A program made the translations under genes and the position numbers. Under the pieces are notes generated by a model, which was given only the letters and a program-made list of their open reading frames with translations, made no database searches and was not told where the DNA came from. From an uncultured Acidobacteriia bacterium (lineage in GTDB: Bacteria; Acidobacteriota; Terriglobia; Bryobacterales; Bryobacteraceae), in the NCBI GenBank assembly GCA_903900705.1, contig CAIUOG010000019.1, positions 1 through 64,000 on the forward strand: a DNA stretch of 64,000 nt, read 5' to 3'. Shown piece by piece: positions 17,544 to 27,267 of the stretch (the stretch's first letter is position 1; each line of letters opens with the position of its first letter).

Positions 17544-20500
17544 ATGTCTTTGTGGAAAGCGAGCATTGTTGCTCTTATGTTTATCGGCGCATCGTCTGCG
17601 CAGACGTCCACCGGCGAAATTGCCGTGGCGGTGAAAGATGCGAGTGGCGCGGCGGTTCCGAACGCGTCGATCACGGTTACGGGGGCCACCACCGGCAATC
17701 TGGCGAGGACGGTGACGACCAACGAGTCCGGGCTGGCTTCCGTGGCGTTGCTCCAGCCGGAAGCCTATGACATCGCCGTTACGGCGCAGGGTTTCGAAAA
17801 GCTCATTGAGCGTGGTGTCGAAGTGCGCGTGGGCAATGTTGTCAGCCTGCATCTGACGCTCACGCCTGGCAACGTGACTACGGAAATCACGGTTTCCGGT
17901 CAGGCTCCGCTACTCGAGGAAAAATCCATCACGCTGGGCGGTGTAGTGGAACAACGCGAGATTGTCGGCCTCCCGCTCAACGGGCGAAACTATCTCGATC
18001 TGGGGCAACTGCTGCCGGGCACTGTCCCTTCCGCCGGTTCCCGGGACCAGACATTCTCAGCCAACGGCAACTCCGGATTACAGAACGCGTTTCTCCTTGA
18101 CGGCGGGCGAAACGTGAACTACCTCCGCGGTCTCGATAACCGTGCGCGCGACATGGTCCGTCCGCCCCTGGACGCTCTCAGTCAGTTCCAGGTGCAGACC
18201 AGCAATTACTCCGCTGAATTTGGGGCTTCCGCCGGCGCCGTCATCAACGCCGTCACCAAAAGCGGTACCAATCAGATCCACGGTTCGGCCTATGACTTTC
18301 TGCGCAACGACCGCATGGATGCCTTCGGCTATTTCAATACGGGGGTGAAAGCGCTGTTTGTCCAGAACCAGTGGGGCGGGTCCGCGGGCGCCCCGATCAA
18401 ACGGAACCGCGCGTGGATCTTCGGAGCCTATGAAGGTCTTCACAACCGCAGCGAGACCACGGGGATCACGACTGTGCCGACCGTGTCGCTGCTGAAGGGC
18501 AATTTCGGCTCCACGCCGATTTACGACCCCGCTACCCTGGCGGCGAATCCGAGTGGCTCCGGCTACGTGCGCACGCTCTTCCCCAACAACACCATTCCTC
18601 CCTCGCGGTTCGATTTGATCGGAGCCAAAGTCGCGGGTTTCTACCCCGCGCCCGACGTCGCCGGCACGGCGAATAACTACATCCGCAACATTCCCCAATT
18701 GACCGATAACAAGAACGTGGTGGTGCGAGGTGACACTCAGATCACATCCAACGACAACATGTTCGCGCGTTTCTCGCTCACCCGGTCCAGGATCGACGCT
18801 TCCGCCACCCTGCCCCAACCCGCCAACGCGGCCACCCAACGGTCCATCCGTTCCGAAGGCGCAGGCTATGGCTACACGCGCAGTTTCAGCGCCAGCCTCA
18901 TCAACGAACTTCGGCTCTCGTGGACGACTATCGTGATCGATCAGGACGAAATCGATCCCCTCAATCCACTGGTGAACGGACTGCTCGATCCCGCCATTCT
19001 GCATGGCACTCCCAATATCAACGTGAGTGGCGGCTTTGCAAGCATCGGCGCTCAATCCGGCGCAACCGGCAACTCTCCACTGAATAAAAGTTCGGGCGTT
19101 TGGGACATTTCCGACAATATGTCCAAAGCAGCAGGACGGCACCTGATCAAGTTCGGGGCGGATGTGCAGATTATCCGCCCCTCCACCTTCGCCGCTCTAA
19201 ACGGGCGCGGAACGCTGGGCTTTACCGGGGTGTTCACCCAGAATCCGCTCGGCCGGTCCGGCACCGGCAGCGGCTTTGCGGATCTGTTACTGGGCGATGC
19301 CAACAGCGTTGCCACCGGCACGGTGGCGCGAGCCGTCGAACGGGGCTGGTACTCGGGTCTTTACGTTCAGGATCAATGGGCGCTCACGCCCTCATTTACG
19401 CTGAACCTCGGCCTGCGGTACGAACTGGTCTCCCCGTACACGGAAACATCCAATGGCATTGCCGACTTCATCTTCAATCCGAGCGACTCGCTGTTCGGAC
19501 AATACCTGTTGGCGGGCCAGAACGGGCAGTCACGCACGCTTTACAACATGGACAAAGGGGATGTGGCCCCGCGGGTGGGCTTCGTTTGGCGGGTTCCTCG
19601 TGCGAAAGACCTGGTGGTGCGCAGCTCTTTCGGCATCTTCTATGCGCAGGATCAGGGCAACGGTGTCGTCAGCCGCATGACCAGCAATCCTCCATTCTAT
19701 GGCTACGGCAGCGTCTCGATCACCAGCGACCAGCTCAATCCCTCCACCGGATATGTGCTGAGTTCAGGCTCACTCGCGGCCCGCCCCGCGGCGGCGCCAG
19801 CGGGGCAGTTTGTACTGGTGCCCTCATCCACTACCGCCCTCGTCGCCTGGGACCGACACCATCCCAACGCCTACGTGCAGCAGTGGAACTTCTCCATCCA
19901 GAAACAGCTCCCGTTTAACATGATCTGGGAGATCGCCTACGTGGGCAGCCATGGCGTGGATCTCTGGGGGCAGGCTGAAGGCAATCAGCCGTTGACGAAT
20001 GGTCCCGGTGCGGTGGCGACGCGCCGCCCGCTCGCGAAATACACCGTGGCGCCCATCAAGGCGTTCGGCCCCTGGAACCTCAGCTCTTACGAAGGAATCT
20101 CCGCACGCCTCGAAAAGCGATTCTCCAACGGTCTGTCCTTTATCAATAGCTTCACCCATGGAAAGTCGCTGGACCTCCAGGACGGTTCCCTCGATGCCTG
20201 CGACAACTGCCCCAGCAACACCATACAAAACAACTACTATCGGGCGGCGCAAAAGGGGCCTTCCAACAACGACGTAGCTTACCGCTTTACCTCGGGCGGA
20301 CTCTGGCAACTGCCGTTCGGAGCGGGAAAGCGCTATCTTCAAAAGGGATTTGCCGGCGCCATCACCGGAAACTGGAGGGTCAGCGGAATCTACGCGGTGC
20401 AGACCGGGACGCCTTTCACGGTGACGCTGAACTTCGACAATGCGAATGCTGGCACGGCATACTATCCAAACCGGATCTGCGGCGGCAGCCTCCCGAATCC

Positions 20501-20807
20501 GACCGTGACCACGTGGTTCAATACAGGTTGCTTCGTGCCGCCCGCCACCTATGTATTCGGCAATGAGGGGCGCAACTCCGTGCGCGGGCCGGGCCGCAAC
20601 AACGTCAACTTCAGCCTGCATCGCCGGTTCCCCATCCCTTACCGCGAAGGCATGGGTCTGGAGTTCCGCGCTGAAAGCTACAATCTTCTTAATCACCCGC
20701 AGTTTGCGCTGCCGGCCGCCGTCGCCGGAAATGCGGGCTACGCCGCCATTACCAGCACATCCGTAGCGAACCGTCAGCTGCAAATGGCTCTGCGGCTGGA
20801 GTTCTGA
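17544..20807 (+). CDS. Oar-like TonB-dependent receptor with carboxypeptidase-regulatory domain
   Basis: A 1087-residue outer-membrane protein. Signal peptide about 1-19 (cleavage after GASSAQ); residues about 20-110 are a carboxypeptidase-regulatory-like Ig domain (GEIAVAVKDASGAAVPNASI); about 115-230 is the plug (VVEQREIVGLPLNGRNYLDL, NAFLLDGGRN); the rest is a beta barrel with the acidobacterial VGSHGVDLWGQ-type and GLEFRAESYNLLNHPQFALP segments near the C-terminus. Such receptors import large ligands, and the sulfatases just upstream suggest an oligosaccharide. A purine-rich stretch (AAGGGGAAG) precedes ATG 17544. It lies 39 bases after the sulfatase gene and five before the beta-helix gene. 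Confidence 0.88.
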   Translation: MSLWKASIVALMFIGASSAQTSTGEIAVAVKDASGAAVPNASITVTGATTGNLARTVTTNESGLASVALLQPEAYDIAVTAQGFEKLIERGVEVRVGNVVSLHLTLTPGNVTTEITVSGQAPLLEEKSITLGGVVEQREIVGLPLNGRNYLDLGQLLPGTVPSAGSRDQTFSANGNSGLQNAFLLDGGRNVNYLRGLDNRARDMVRPPLDALSQFQVQTSNYSAEFGASAGAVINAVTKSGTNQIHGSAYDFLRNDRMDAFGYFNTGVKALFVQNQWGGSAGAPIKRNRAWIFGAYEGLHNRSETTGITTVPTVSLLKGNFGSTPIYDPATLAANPSGSGYVRTLFPNNTIPPSRFDLIGAKVAGFYPAPDVAGTANNYIRNIPQLTDNKNVVVRGDTQITSNDNMFARFSLTRSRIDASATLPQPANAATQRSIRSEGAGYGYTRSFSASLINELRLSWTTIVIDQDEIDPLNPLVNGLLDPAILHGTPNINVSGGFASIGAQSGATGNSPLNKSSGVWDISDNMSKAAGRHLIKFGADVQIIRPSTFAALNGRGTLGFTGVFTQNPLGRSGTGSGFADLLLGDANSVATGTVARAVERGWYSGLYVQDQWALTPSFTLNLGLRYELVSPYTETSNGIADFIFNPSDSLFGQYLLAGQNGQSRTLYNMDKGDVAPRVGFVWRVPRAKDLVVRSSFGIFYAQDQGNGVVSRMTSNPPFYGYGSVSITSDQLNPSTGYVLSSGSLAARPAAAPAGQFVLVPSSTTALVAWDRHHPNAYVQQWNFSIQKQLPFNMIWEIAYVGSHGVDLWGQAEGNQPLTNGPGAVATRRPLAKYTVAPIKAFGPWNLSSYEGISARLEKRFSNGLSFINSFTHGKSLDLQDGSLDACDNCPSNTIQNNYYRAAQKGPSNNDVAYRFTSGGLWQLPFGAGKRYLQKGFAGAITGNWRVSGIYAVQTGTPFTVTLNFDNANAGTAYYPNRICGGSLPNPTVTTWFNTGCFVPPATYVFGNEGRNSVRGPGRNNVNFSLHRRFPIPYREGMGLEFRAESYNLLNHPQFALPAAVAGNAGYAAITSTSVANRQLQMALRLEF

Positions 20808-20812
20808 TCCGA

Positions 20813-23059
20813 ATGAAGCAGTTCTTTCTCGTCGCGGTCCTGAATCTCGTGCCGCTGCAGGCTGCGGAAATCGTCGTATCGACCAGCGGCAGCGACCAGG
20901 CCGCGGGGACCATGGAGGCGCCGTTCCGGACCCTACAGCGAGCGTATGCCCAGGCGGGTCCGGGCGACACCATTGTGCTTCGCGGCGGCATCTATCGCGA
21001 GGCTGTGTCTGTAAAAAACAAAGCGGGTCGGGAGGGGGCTCCGATTACGCTCACCGCATATCCGGGTGAGAAGCCTGTCCTCTCAGGCCTCGATGTGCAG
21101 AAACTGGAATGGAAGGCTTCCGCCCAGGCACAGGTTTATGTCGCGGGGCTCGATGTAAACTCACTCGCTCAGCTATTCTTCAACGGGAAGCCGATGCTGG
21201 AAGCACGCTGGCCGAACGCGCCGCGGGACGCCAACGGCGACTGGAACTTCTTCTCAAAAGACGCATGGGCTGTTGTGGACCCGCAGGGCAACAGTTACGG
21301 AACGATATCGGACAGGCATCTGGCGGCGACGCGCCAGGATGTCACCGGCGCCCAGGCCGTGTTGAATGTTGGCCCCCAGTTCTTCACCTTTACCCGGCCC
21401 GTGAAGCAGCACTCAGCCGGCTCGCCCGTCTTTCATTACGACAAAGACCTGGGCCCGAGCCTGGCGAAGCACGACGAAGCCGGCAGCAATCCTTTGTTCA
21501 ACGATGACCGCTACTACCTGTTCGGCATGCGGCAGTTTCTCGATGCGCCGGGCGAATGGTTCTACGATGCGGCGGAGAAGCAACTCTACTTTTACGCACC
21601 GGGTGGCGGCAATCCCTCCGCGGGCGTCGTGGAAATCAAGACGCGGCCCTGGGGTTTTGTCGCCGATGAGAACTCCGCGTTCCTCACCATCGAGGGAATC
21701 GAATTCTTCGCAACCGCTTTCCAATTCGGGCGGGACCCGAATCATAAGACTTCCCATATCGTGTTCCGGAACAATGCGGTTCTGCGGAGTTCGTGGACCG
21801 AATACATCGGCGTCACCGGAATGGATCCGGTTTATCCCACGATTGAGGCTGACCAATCCGCGGTAGTCAACAACACTTTTGCCTGGGGCGCGGTGAGCGG
21901 TCTGTATATCAATGGCTTCGATAACCTGGTCGAAAACAATGTCTTTCACGATTTCTGCTACAGTTCTTCGCTGACCTATCCACCCCTGCAGGTGAGTCGG
22001 GCCACAGCGGCAATGGTGGGTAAGGCGGGGCGCGCTACCGTCCGGCAAAACACCCTCTACCGCAGCGGCGGCATCCAGGCGCAGGTGGCACAGGAAGGCA
22101 ATCAGGTCTATCTGAATGAATTGCGCGATTCGTTTCTGGCCTGTTACGGGGGGAACAAGGACACCTCCGCCCTGTATACGCAGAACACATTCTGTTCCGG
22201 CACTCGCCTTCACCACAACTGGGTTCACGGCGCGTATTCGGGCACTCCTCCGTTGCCCTGGGGCGGCGGCATGGGGATTCGTGGCGACGACAAAACCAGC
22301 GGCCTCACGGTGGACCACAACGTTGTGTGGGATCTGGGCGCTCCCGGCATCATGATCAAAAGCGTGGACGAACCCACGCCCGATCAGGCCAACCGCTGCG
22401 TCAACAACACCGTCTTCCATCACAGCGGCTACAACAACGTCAAAGGCGGGATTCTGATTCAGTCCGCCGCCGCGAATCAGAATGTCCACAGCACGGTGCT
22501 AAACAATCTTTCGGATTCCATCTTCGGAGGGTGGTTCGCCGCACCGATGGGCAAGCTGAAGCAGTTCAGCAATAATGTGCGGGATTTCGATCCGGCAAGG
22601 GATCTGGTGAATGCCGGCTGGCTGGATTTCCGTCCGGTACCGGGGGCTCGCGCGATTGTCGATAGCGGCGTTGCGGTGGAGGGACTTACCGGTGCGTTTG
22701 TGGGCAAGGCGCCGGACGCTGGAGCATATGAGCGCGGCGACCTGGTGTACTGGATTCCCGGACACAGAGAGGCAAAGGCGAGCGCGCCGATTGTGCCGGA
22801 CCAGGTAAAGAATGTCCCGGTGGATCGGGATGTTCTGATGTGGAAGCCTGCGTATCAGGCGGCGGGCCACACCGTGTACTTTGCGACGTCGAAGGCGGAC
22901 CTCGCCGGCCGCTCCCTGCGGAAGTCATTTCGCGGGGAAGAAAATATTTTCCCGCTGCCGAAACTAGTCGGCGGTAAGGCGTATTATTGGCGTGTGGATG
23001 CCTTAATGCCGGATGGATCGGTAGTGGTTGGCGACGTCTGGAGCTTTACGACGAAATGA
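20813..23059 (+). CDS. Exported right-handed beta-helix protein (polysaccharide-lyase-like)
   Basis: A 748-residue protein with signal peptide (MKQFFLVAVLNLVPLQAA). The N-terminal lead VVSTSGSDQAAGTMEAPF and TLQRAYAQAGPGDTIVLRGG is the DUF1565-like opening of parallel beta-helix proteins; repeated coils of the type VVNNTFAWGAVSGLYINGF and VENNVFHDF run to about residue 600. The last 100 residues resemble a fibronectin-type carbohydrate-accessory domain (KAYYWRVDALMPDGS). A lyase or glycosidase acting on the same substrate as the receptor and sulfatases is likely, but no catalytic set is identified. Five bases after the receptor; its stop overlaps the next start (ATGA). Confidence 0.75.
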   Translation: MKQFFLVAVLNLVPLQAAEIVVSTSGSDQAAGTMEAPFRTLQRAYAQAGPGDTIVLRGGIYREAVSVKNKAGREGAPITLTAYPGEKPVLSGLDVQKLEWKASAQAQVYVAGLDVNSLAQLFFNGKPMLEARWPNAPRDANGDWNFFSKDAWAVVDPQGNSYGTISDRHLAATRQDVTGAQAVLNVGPQFFTFTRPVKQHSAGSPVFHYDKDLGPSLAKHDEAGSNPLFNDDRYYLFGMRQFLDAPGEWFYDAAEKQLYFYAPGGGNPSAGVVEIKTRPWGFVADENSAFLTIEGIEFFATAFQFGRDPNHKTSHIVFRNNAVLRSSWTEYIGVTGMDPVYPTIEADQSAVVNNTFAWGAVSGLYINGFDNLVENNVFHDFCYSSSLTYPPLQVSRATAAMVGKAGRATVRQNTLYRSGGIQAQVAQEGNQVYLNELRDSFLACYGGNKDTSALYTQNTFCSGTRLHHNWVHGAYSGTPPLPWGGGMGIRGDDKTSGLTVDHNVVWDLGAPGIMIKSVDEPTPDQANRCVNNTVFHHSGYNNVKGGILIQSAAANQNVHSTVLNNLSDSIFGGWFAAPMGKLKQFSNNVRDFDPARDLVNAGWLDFRPVPGARAIVDSGVAVEGLTGAFVGKAPDAGAYERGDLVYWIPGHREAKASAPIVPDQVKNVPVDRDVLMWKPAYQAAGHTVYFATSKADLAGRSLRKSFRGEENIFPLPKLVGGKAYYWRVDALMPDGSVVVGDVWSFTTK

Positions 23060-25311
23060 TAGTCCCCAGGAATGCTCTTCTCTGCATAGCGCTGGCTGCG
23101 GCACGCTTCGCCTCAGGACAACAGGACCATAAAACCTGGTCGAACTACGGCGGCGGCGCTGATTCCTCCCACTTCGTTGCCCTCTCTCAGATCGACAAAT
23201 CGAACGTCAGCCAGTTGCGAATCGCCTGGAGTTATCCCGTGTCCGACGGGCACGCCTACCTGTTCAATCCGATCATTGTGGACAACGTCGTCTACGTCCT
23301 TGCACGGAACAGTTCCCTCGTTGCACTTAACGCTGAAACCGGCAAAGAGATCTGGATTCACGAAAATCTATCCGGCATCTCGACCCGCGGAATCGCCTAC
23401 TGGGAAAGCAAAAACCGCAAGGACCGGCGGCTGATCTTCACCATGAACAGCTACCTCGAAGAGATCGACGCGCGCACAGGGAAATCGATCCTGACCTTTG
23501 GCAAACGCGGGCTGGTGAATTTGCGGGAAGGCCTCGGTCGCGATCCCAAAAACATGATCCGCATTCAGACCGACACGCCTGGCCGCGTGTTCGAAAATCT
23601 GATCCTGCTTGGCTCCACAACGGGCGAGGCTTACCTCTCACCGCCAGGCGACTTGCGGGCCTACAACATCATTACCGGCAAACTCGTGTGGAGCTTTCAT
23701 ACCATTCCTCATCCTGGTGAATTCGGCTACGATACCTGGCCGAAAGACGCGTGGAGGTATTCGGGTGGCACCAACACCTGGGGCGAGATCTCGGTGGACG
23801 AAAAGCGCGGCATCGCCTATTTCCCCACAGGCTCGCCCACCTACGATTACTACGGAGCAGACCGCATCGGCTCGAATCTGTTCGCAAACTGCCTGCTGGC
23901 CCTCGATGCCAGAACCGGCAAGCGCTTGTGGCACTTTCAAATGGTCCACCACGATCTTTGGGATTACGACGCCACCGCGGCGCCGCAGTTAATCACCGTA
24001 ATGCATGAGGGTAAGCTGGTGGATGCCGTCGCTGAATCGAGCAAACAGGGCTTCCTCTACGTGTTCGACCGTGTGACCGGCAAGCCGCTCTGGCCCATCG
24101 AAGAACGCCCCGTGCCACGGAGCCTGATGCCCGGAGAGCAGGCCTCGCCGACCCAGCCCTTCCCCACCGCGCCGCCCCCCTTTGCGCGCCAGAAGATCAC
24201 GACCGACGATGTGAACCCCTACATTCTTTCGCCTGAGGAACGCACCGCGTGGAAAGCGCGAATCGCGGCTATGCGGAATGAAGGGCTCTTCACACCGCCA
24301 GGCCTTGCCGAAACCATCGCGCTCCCGGGTGCTCGCGGCGGTTCGAACTGGGGTACCGGCGCGGCCAATCCCGCTTTGGGTCTGGTCTACCTCACCACGC
24401 AGGACTGGCCGACCATTTACAAGCTGAGTCTCGAAGACCCACTGGGAAAGCCCGCCAGCGCCGGCAATTCGGGCGCCTCAGTCTACTCCGCTCGCTGCGC
24501 GGTTTGCCACGGTGCAAGCGGGCTTCGTTCCGGCGCCGGACCGCCGCCGCTGGCCGGCGTCGGCAAGAGGATGACGCTCGATTCATTCCGAGGCGTAGTG
24601 CGCTCCGGGAAAAGCGAAATGCCGGCATTTCCCGGACTGGAAGAAGCATCGGTCAAAGGCATCTTCGACTATCTCAGCGGTTTAGAGTCAGCGAGCCCAA
24701 CAGAAGCCGGACCCACAACCGGCGGGCCTGTGGTTGCGTCCGGCGGTGCACCTAGCGGGCGCGATATTCCCGCTGGGAACGGCAAACAATACACCCCTCT
24801 GGGAGGCCCTCCCTATCCGGTGGGCGTGAGAGCGCCTCATGACCGCTATTACACGAACTGGGGGCTTTATCCCGACCAACCTTACGTGATCGGTCCCCCG
24901 TGGTCTCAGGTAGTGGCCTATGACCTGAACAGCGGCGCTATCAAGTGGAAAGTGCCCCTCGGGCAGGATGCCGAGGCCACCGCCGAGGGCGCTGCGGGGA
25001 CCGGCGCATTCATGGCCGAACACCACGGCATGATTATTACAGCAACCGGCCTGATCTTTATCGCCGCCAGTGATGGCAAACTCCGCGCACTCGACGAAGA
25101 AACGGGTCAGGTCCTTTGGACTACGACTCTGCCGGCCGGCTCGGAAGGAATCCCGGCCATGTACGAAGCGGGCGGTCGTCAATACCTGATCGTCCCGGCT
25201 TCGTCCGAAGTTAACCCCGGCGGAGGCCACAGCCGTCCCGGCGAGTCCACCCATTCACTTCGACCCGCTCTGCCCAGAGGTTATGTCGTGTTTGCACTGC
25301 CGATCAAATGA
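23056..25311 (+). CDS. PQQ-dependent dehydrogenase with an inserted cytochrome c domain
   Basis: About 751 residues from ATG 23056, which overlaps the previous stop; an earlier in-frame start lies inside the beta-helix gene. A signal peptide (about 1-21) leads to a PQQ eight-bladed propeller of the quinoprotein glucose/alcohol dehydrogenase family, with repeats such as LVALNAETGKEIW, LRAYNIITGKLVWSF and LRALDEETGQVLW. Between blades, at about residues 470-535, is a c-type cytochrome domain with heme motif CAVCH at 481-485 and a distal Met candidate in SEMPAFPG. It should oxidise a sugar or alcohol in the periplasm and pass electrons through its own heme. Last gene of the sulfatase/receptor operon. 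Confidence 0.85.
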   Translation: MIVPRNALLCIALAAARFASGQQDHKTWSNYGGGADSSHFVALSQIDKSNVSQLRIAWSYPVSDGHAYLFNPIIVDNVVYVLARNSSLVALNAETGKEIWIHENLSGISTRGIAYWESKNRKDRRLIFTMNSYLEEIDARTGKSILTFGKRGLVNLREGLGRDPKNMIRIQTDTPGRVFENLILLGSTTGEAYLSPPGDLRAYNIITGKLVWSFHTIPHPGEFGYDTWPKDAWRYSGGTNTWGEISVDEKRGIAYFPTGSPTYDYYGADRIGSNLFANCLLALDARTGKRLWHFQMVHHDLWDYDATAAPQLITVMHEGKLVDAVAESSKQGFLYVFDRVTGKPLWPIEERPVPRSLMPGEQASPTQPFPTAPPPFARQKITTDDVNPYILSPEERTAWKARIAAMRNEGLFTPPGLAETIALPGARGGSNWGTGAANPALGLVYLTTQDWPTIYKLSLEDPLGKPASAGNSGASVYSARCAVCHGASGLRSGAGPPPLAGVGKRMTLDSFRGVVRSGKSEMPAFPGLEEASVKGIFDYLSGLESASPTEAGPTTGGPVVASGGAPSGRDIPAGNGKQYTPLGGPPYPVGVRAPHDRYYTNWGLYPDQPYVIGPPWSQVVAYDLNSGAIKWKVPLGQDAEATAEGAAGTGAFMAEHHGMIITATGLIFIAASDGKLRALDEETGQVLWTTTLPAGSEGIPAMYEAGGRQYLIVPASSEVNPGGGHSRPGESTHSLRPALPRGYVVFALPIK

Positions 25312-25379
25312 TTCATGCGGACATCCCGGCTGACCCTGCCCGGGTACCAACCGACGCCCTCCACGTTTACCCCCCACGA

Positions 25380-25385
25380 TAGAAT
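25380..25385 (+). promoter_or_regulatory. Candidate -10 hexamer (TAGAAT) for xseB-ispA-tlyA-nadK
   Basis: TAGAAT ends 8 bases before ATG 25394. The GAGGA just before the ATG is too close to act as a normal ribosome site, so a leaderless or near-leaderless transcript is plausible. Confidence 0.45.
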
Positions 25386-25393
25386 AATGAGGA

Positions 25394-25648
25394 ATGGACG
25401 AAGGTCAGCAAACCCCGCCTCTGGACAACGCCGTCCCCTTCGAGGCCAGTCTGGATGAACTCGAAAAAGTGGTCCGCGCGCTCGAAGCCGGAGATCTCCC
25501 TCTTGATCGATCTCTGGAACTCTTTTCCCGTGGCATGACGCTGAGCGATACCTGCCGCAAACAACTGGAAGAAGCGGAAACCCGCGTCGAAATGCTGATC
25601 CGCCGTGAAGGCGTCTACCAACCCGAACCCTTCCGGCCTGAGAAATGA
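25394..25648 (+). CDS. xseB: Exodeoxyribonuclease VII small subunit
   Basis: 84 residues, typical for XseB. The core FEASLDELEKVVRALEAGDL and LDRSLELFSRGM are the conserved helices, and CRKQLEEAETRVEML is the last helix. It assembles with XseA into the single-strand-specific exonuclease VII; xseA is not in the window. The stop overlaps the ispA start (ATGA). Linkage of xseB with ispA is common in bacteria. Confidence 0.93.
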   Translation: MDEGQQTPPLDNAVPFEASLDELEKVVRALEAGDLPLDRSLELFSRGMTLSDTCRKQLEEAETRVEMLIRREGVYQPEPFRPEK

Positions 25649-26532
25649 TCTCCCTCGCAGAATTCCTTAAAGAACAGGTGTCCCTTGTCGACGCCGCTCT
25701 GGATTCCCTCACTCCCCCGGAATCCGCCCAGCCCGAAACCATCCACAGAGCCATGCGCTACAGCCTGTTCGCAGGCGGCAAACGCATCCGGCCCGTGCTC
25801 TGTCTCCAGGCGGCGGAAGCCATTTCGACCAACGCTCCAGGCGCAATGGAAGCCGCCTGTTCGCTCGAAATGATCCACACCTATTCGCTGATTCACGACG
25901 ACCTTCCGGCCCTCGATAACGACGATTACCGTCGCGGCAAACTCACCAATCACAAGGTCTTCGGCGACGCGATGGCTATCCTGGCGGGCGACGCTCTGTT
26001 CACGCTCGCCATCCAGACGCTCACCCGGATCAGCGGCCTGGACGCAATCCGCAAAGTTGCCCTGATTGAGGAACTTTCCTTCGCCTCCGGCACCGTGGAA
26101 GGTATGATCGGCGGACAGGTGACCGATATCGAAGGCGAACGCCAGCCCCCCACTGCCGAACTGCTCGACCGGATCCACCGCGCCAAGACCGGAGCCCTGC
26201 TCCGCGCCAGCGTCCGTATGGGCGCAATCGCGGCGGGCGCGGACACAACCCGGCTCAAAGCGATGTCCGCTTACGGCGAACATGTGGGCCTCGCGTTTCA
26301 GATTGTCGATGACATTCTCGACATTGAAGAATCCTCCGCCGCGCTCGGCAAGACGGCAGGCAAGGACGTGGCCCAGGGCAAAATTACCTTCCCGGCGGTT
26401 TACGGCCTCGAAGTCTCACGCACCATGGCGAAGGATCAATGCCGCATGGCCCACGAAGCCCTCGAAATCTTTGGCGACCGTGCCGTGCGCCTGCATGAGA
26501 TCGCCGATCTGATCGTCTACCGGAAGTCTTAG
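25645..26532 (+). CDS. ispA: Polyprenyl synthetase, farnesyl diphosphate synthase type
   Basis: 295 residues. IHDDLPALDNDDYRRG (about 89-104) is the first Asp-rich motif, with four residues between DD and D as in bacterial FPP synthases; FQIVDDILD (about 217-225) is the second. FAGGKRIRPVL is the conserved Gly-Lys-Arg lead. It condenses DMAPP/GPP with IPP in the cytosol to make farnesyl or geranylgeranyl diphosphate. Coupled to xseB by ATGA; tlyA follows after three bases. The dxs gene that often sits here is absent. Confidence 0.92.
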   Translation: MISLAEFLKEQVSLVDAALDSLTPPESAQPETIHRAMRYSLFAGGKRIRPVLCLQAAEAISTNAPGAMEAACSLEMIHTYSLIHDDLPALDNDDYRRGKLTNHKVFGDAMAILAGDALFTLAIQTLTRISGLDAIRKVALIEELSFASGTVEGMIGGQVTDIEGERQPPTAELLDRIHRAKTGALLRASVRMGAIAAGADTTRLKAMSAYGEHVGLAFQIVDDILDIEESSAALGKTAGKDVAQGKITFPAVYGLEVSRTMAKDQCRMAHEALEIFGDRAVRLHEIADLIVYRKS

Positions 26533-26535
26533 CAA

Positions 26536-27267
26536 ATGGCGAAACTGCGGCTCGATCTTTGGATGGTCGGGCACGGCCTCGTCGAAACGCGCGAAAAAGC
26601 CCAGGCCCTCATCATGGCGGGGGAGGTTCTGCTCAACGGCCAGAAGGCGAACAAATCCAGCCAGACGGCCAGCGAAACCGACCGCGTGGAAGTGCTCACA
26701 AAACTACGCTACGCCAGCCGCGGCGGCCTCAAGCTCGAAGGCGCGCTCGCCCGTTTCAACATCGCTGTCACCGGTTTTGTCTGCGCCGATTTCGGCTCCT
26801 CCACCGGCGGCTTCACCGATTGCCTGCTCCAGGCCGGAGCCGTCCGCGTCCATTCCATCGACGTCGGTACCGGCCAACTCGACTGGAAACTCCGCAACGA
26901 CCCCCGCGTGGTGGTTCGCGAGGGCGTCAACGCCCGCTACGTCGAACTGGCCGACCTCGGCGAACCCGTCGACCTCGCCGTCTGCGACGTCAGCTTCATC
27001 TCCGCCACTCTGATCCTCCCCGCCATGGTCCGCGTTCTGAAACCCGACACCGGGCAGATCGTGCTCCTCGTCAAACCCCAGTTCGAAGTCGGCCGCGGCC
27101 AGGTCGGCAAGGGCGGCATCGTCCGCGACCCTGCCCTGCATCAGGAAGCCTGCGAAAAACTTCGCGCCTGCGCCGCTGAATTCGGCCTCACAGGGGATAT
27201 TATGGAAAGCCCCATCACGGGAGCCGAAGGTAACAAGGAATTCCTTCTTTATGCTCGAAAAACTTAA
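26536..27267 (+). CDS. tlyA: TlyA family rRNA 2'-O-methyltransferase
   Basis: 243 residues. The first 60 are an S4 RNA-binding domain (MAKLRLDLWMVGHGLVETREK, here described only by its opening), followed by SRGGLKLEGAL and an FtsJ-like Rossmann domain with ADFGSSTGGFTDCLLQ as SAM motif I, and LLVKPQFEVGR with the catalytic Lys. TlyA methylates 16S and/or 23S rRNA 2'-OH groups; the hemolysin name is historical. Its last 17 bases overlap nadK. Confidence 0.9.
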   Translation: MAKLRLDLWMVGHGLVETREKAQALIMAGEVLLNGQKANKSSQTASETDRVEVLTKLRYASRGGLKLEGALARFNIAVTGFVCADFGSSTGGFTDCLLQAGAVRVHSIDVGTGQLDWKLRNDPRVVVREGVNARYVELADLGEPVDLAVCDVSFISATLILPAMVRVLKPDTGQIVLLVKPQFEVGRGQVGKGGIVRDPALHQEACEKLRACAAEFGLTGDIMESPITGAEGNKEFLLYARKT

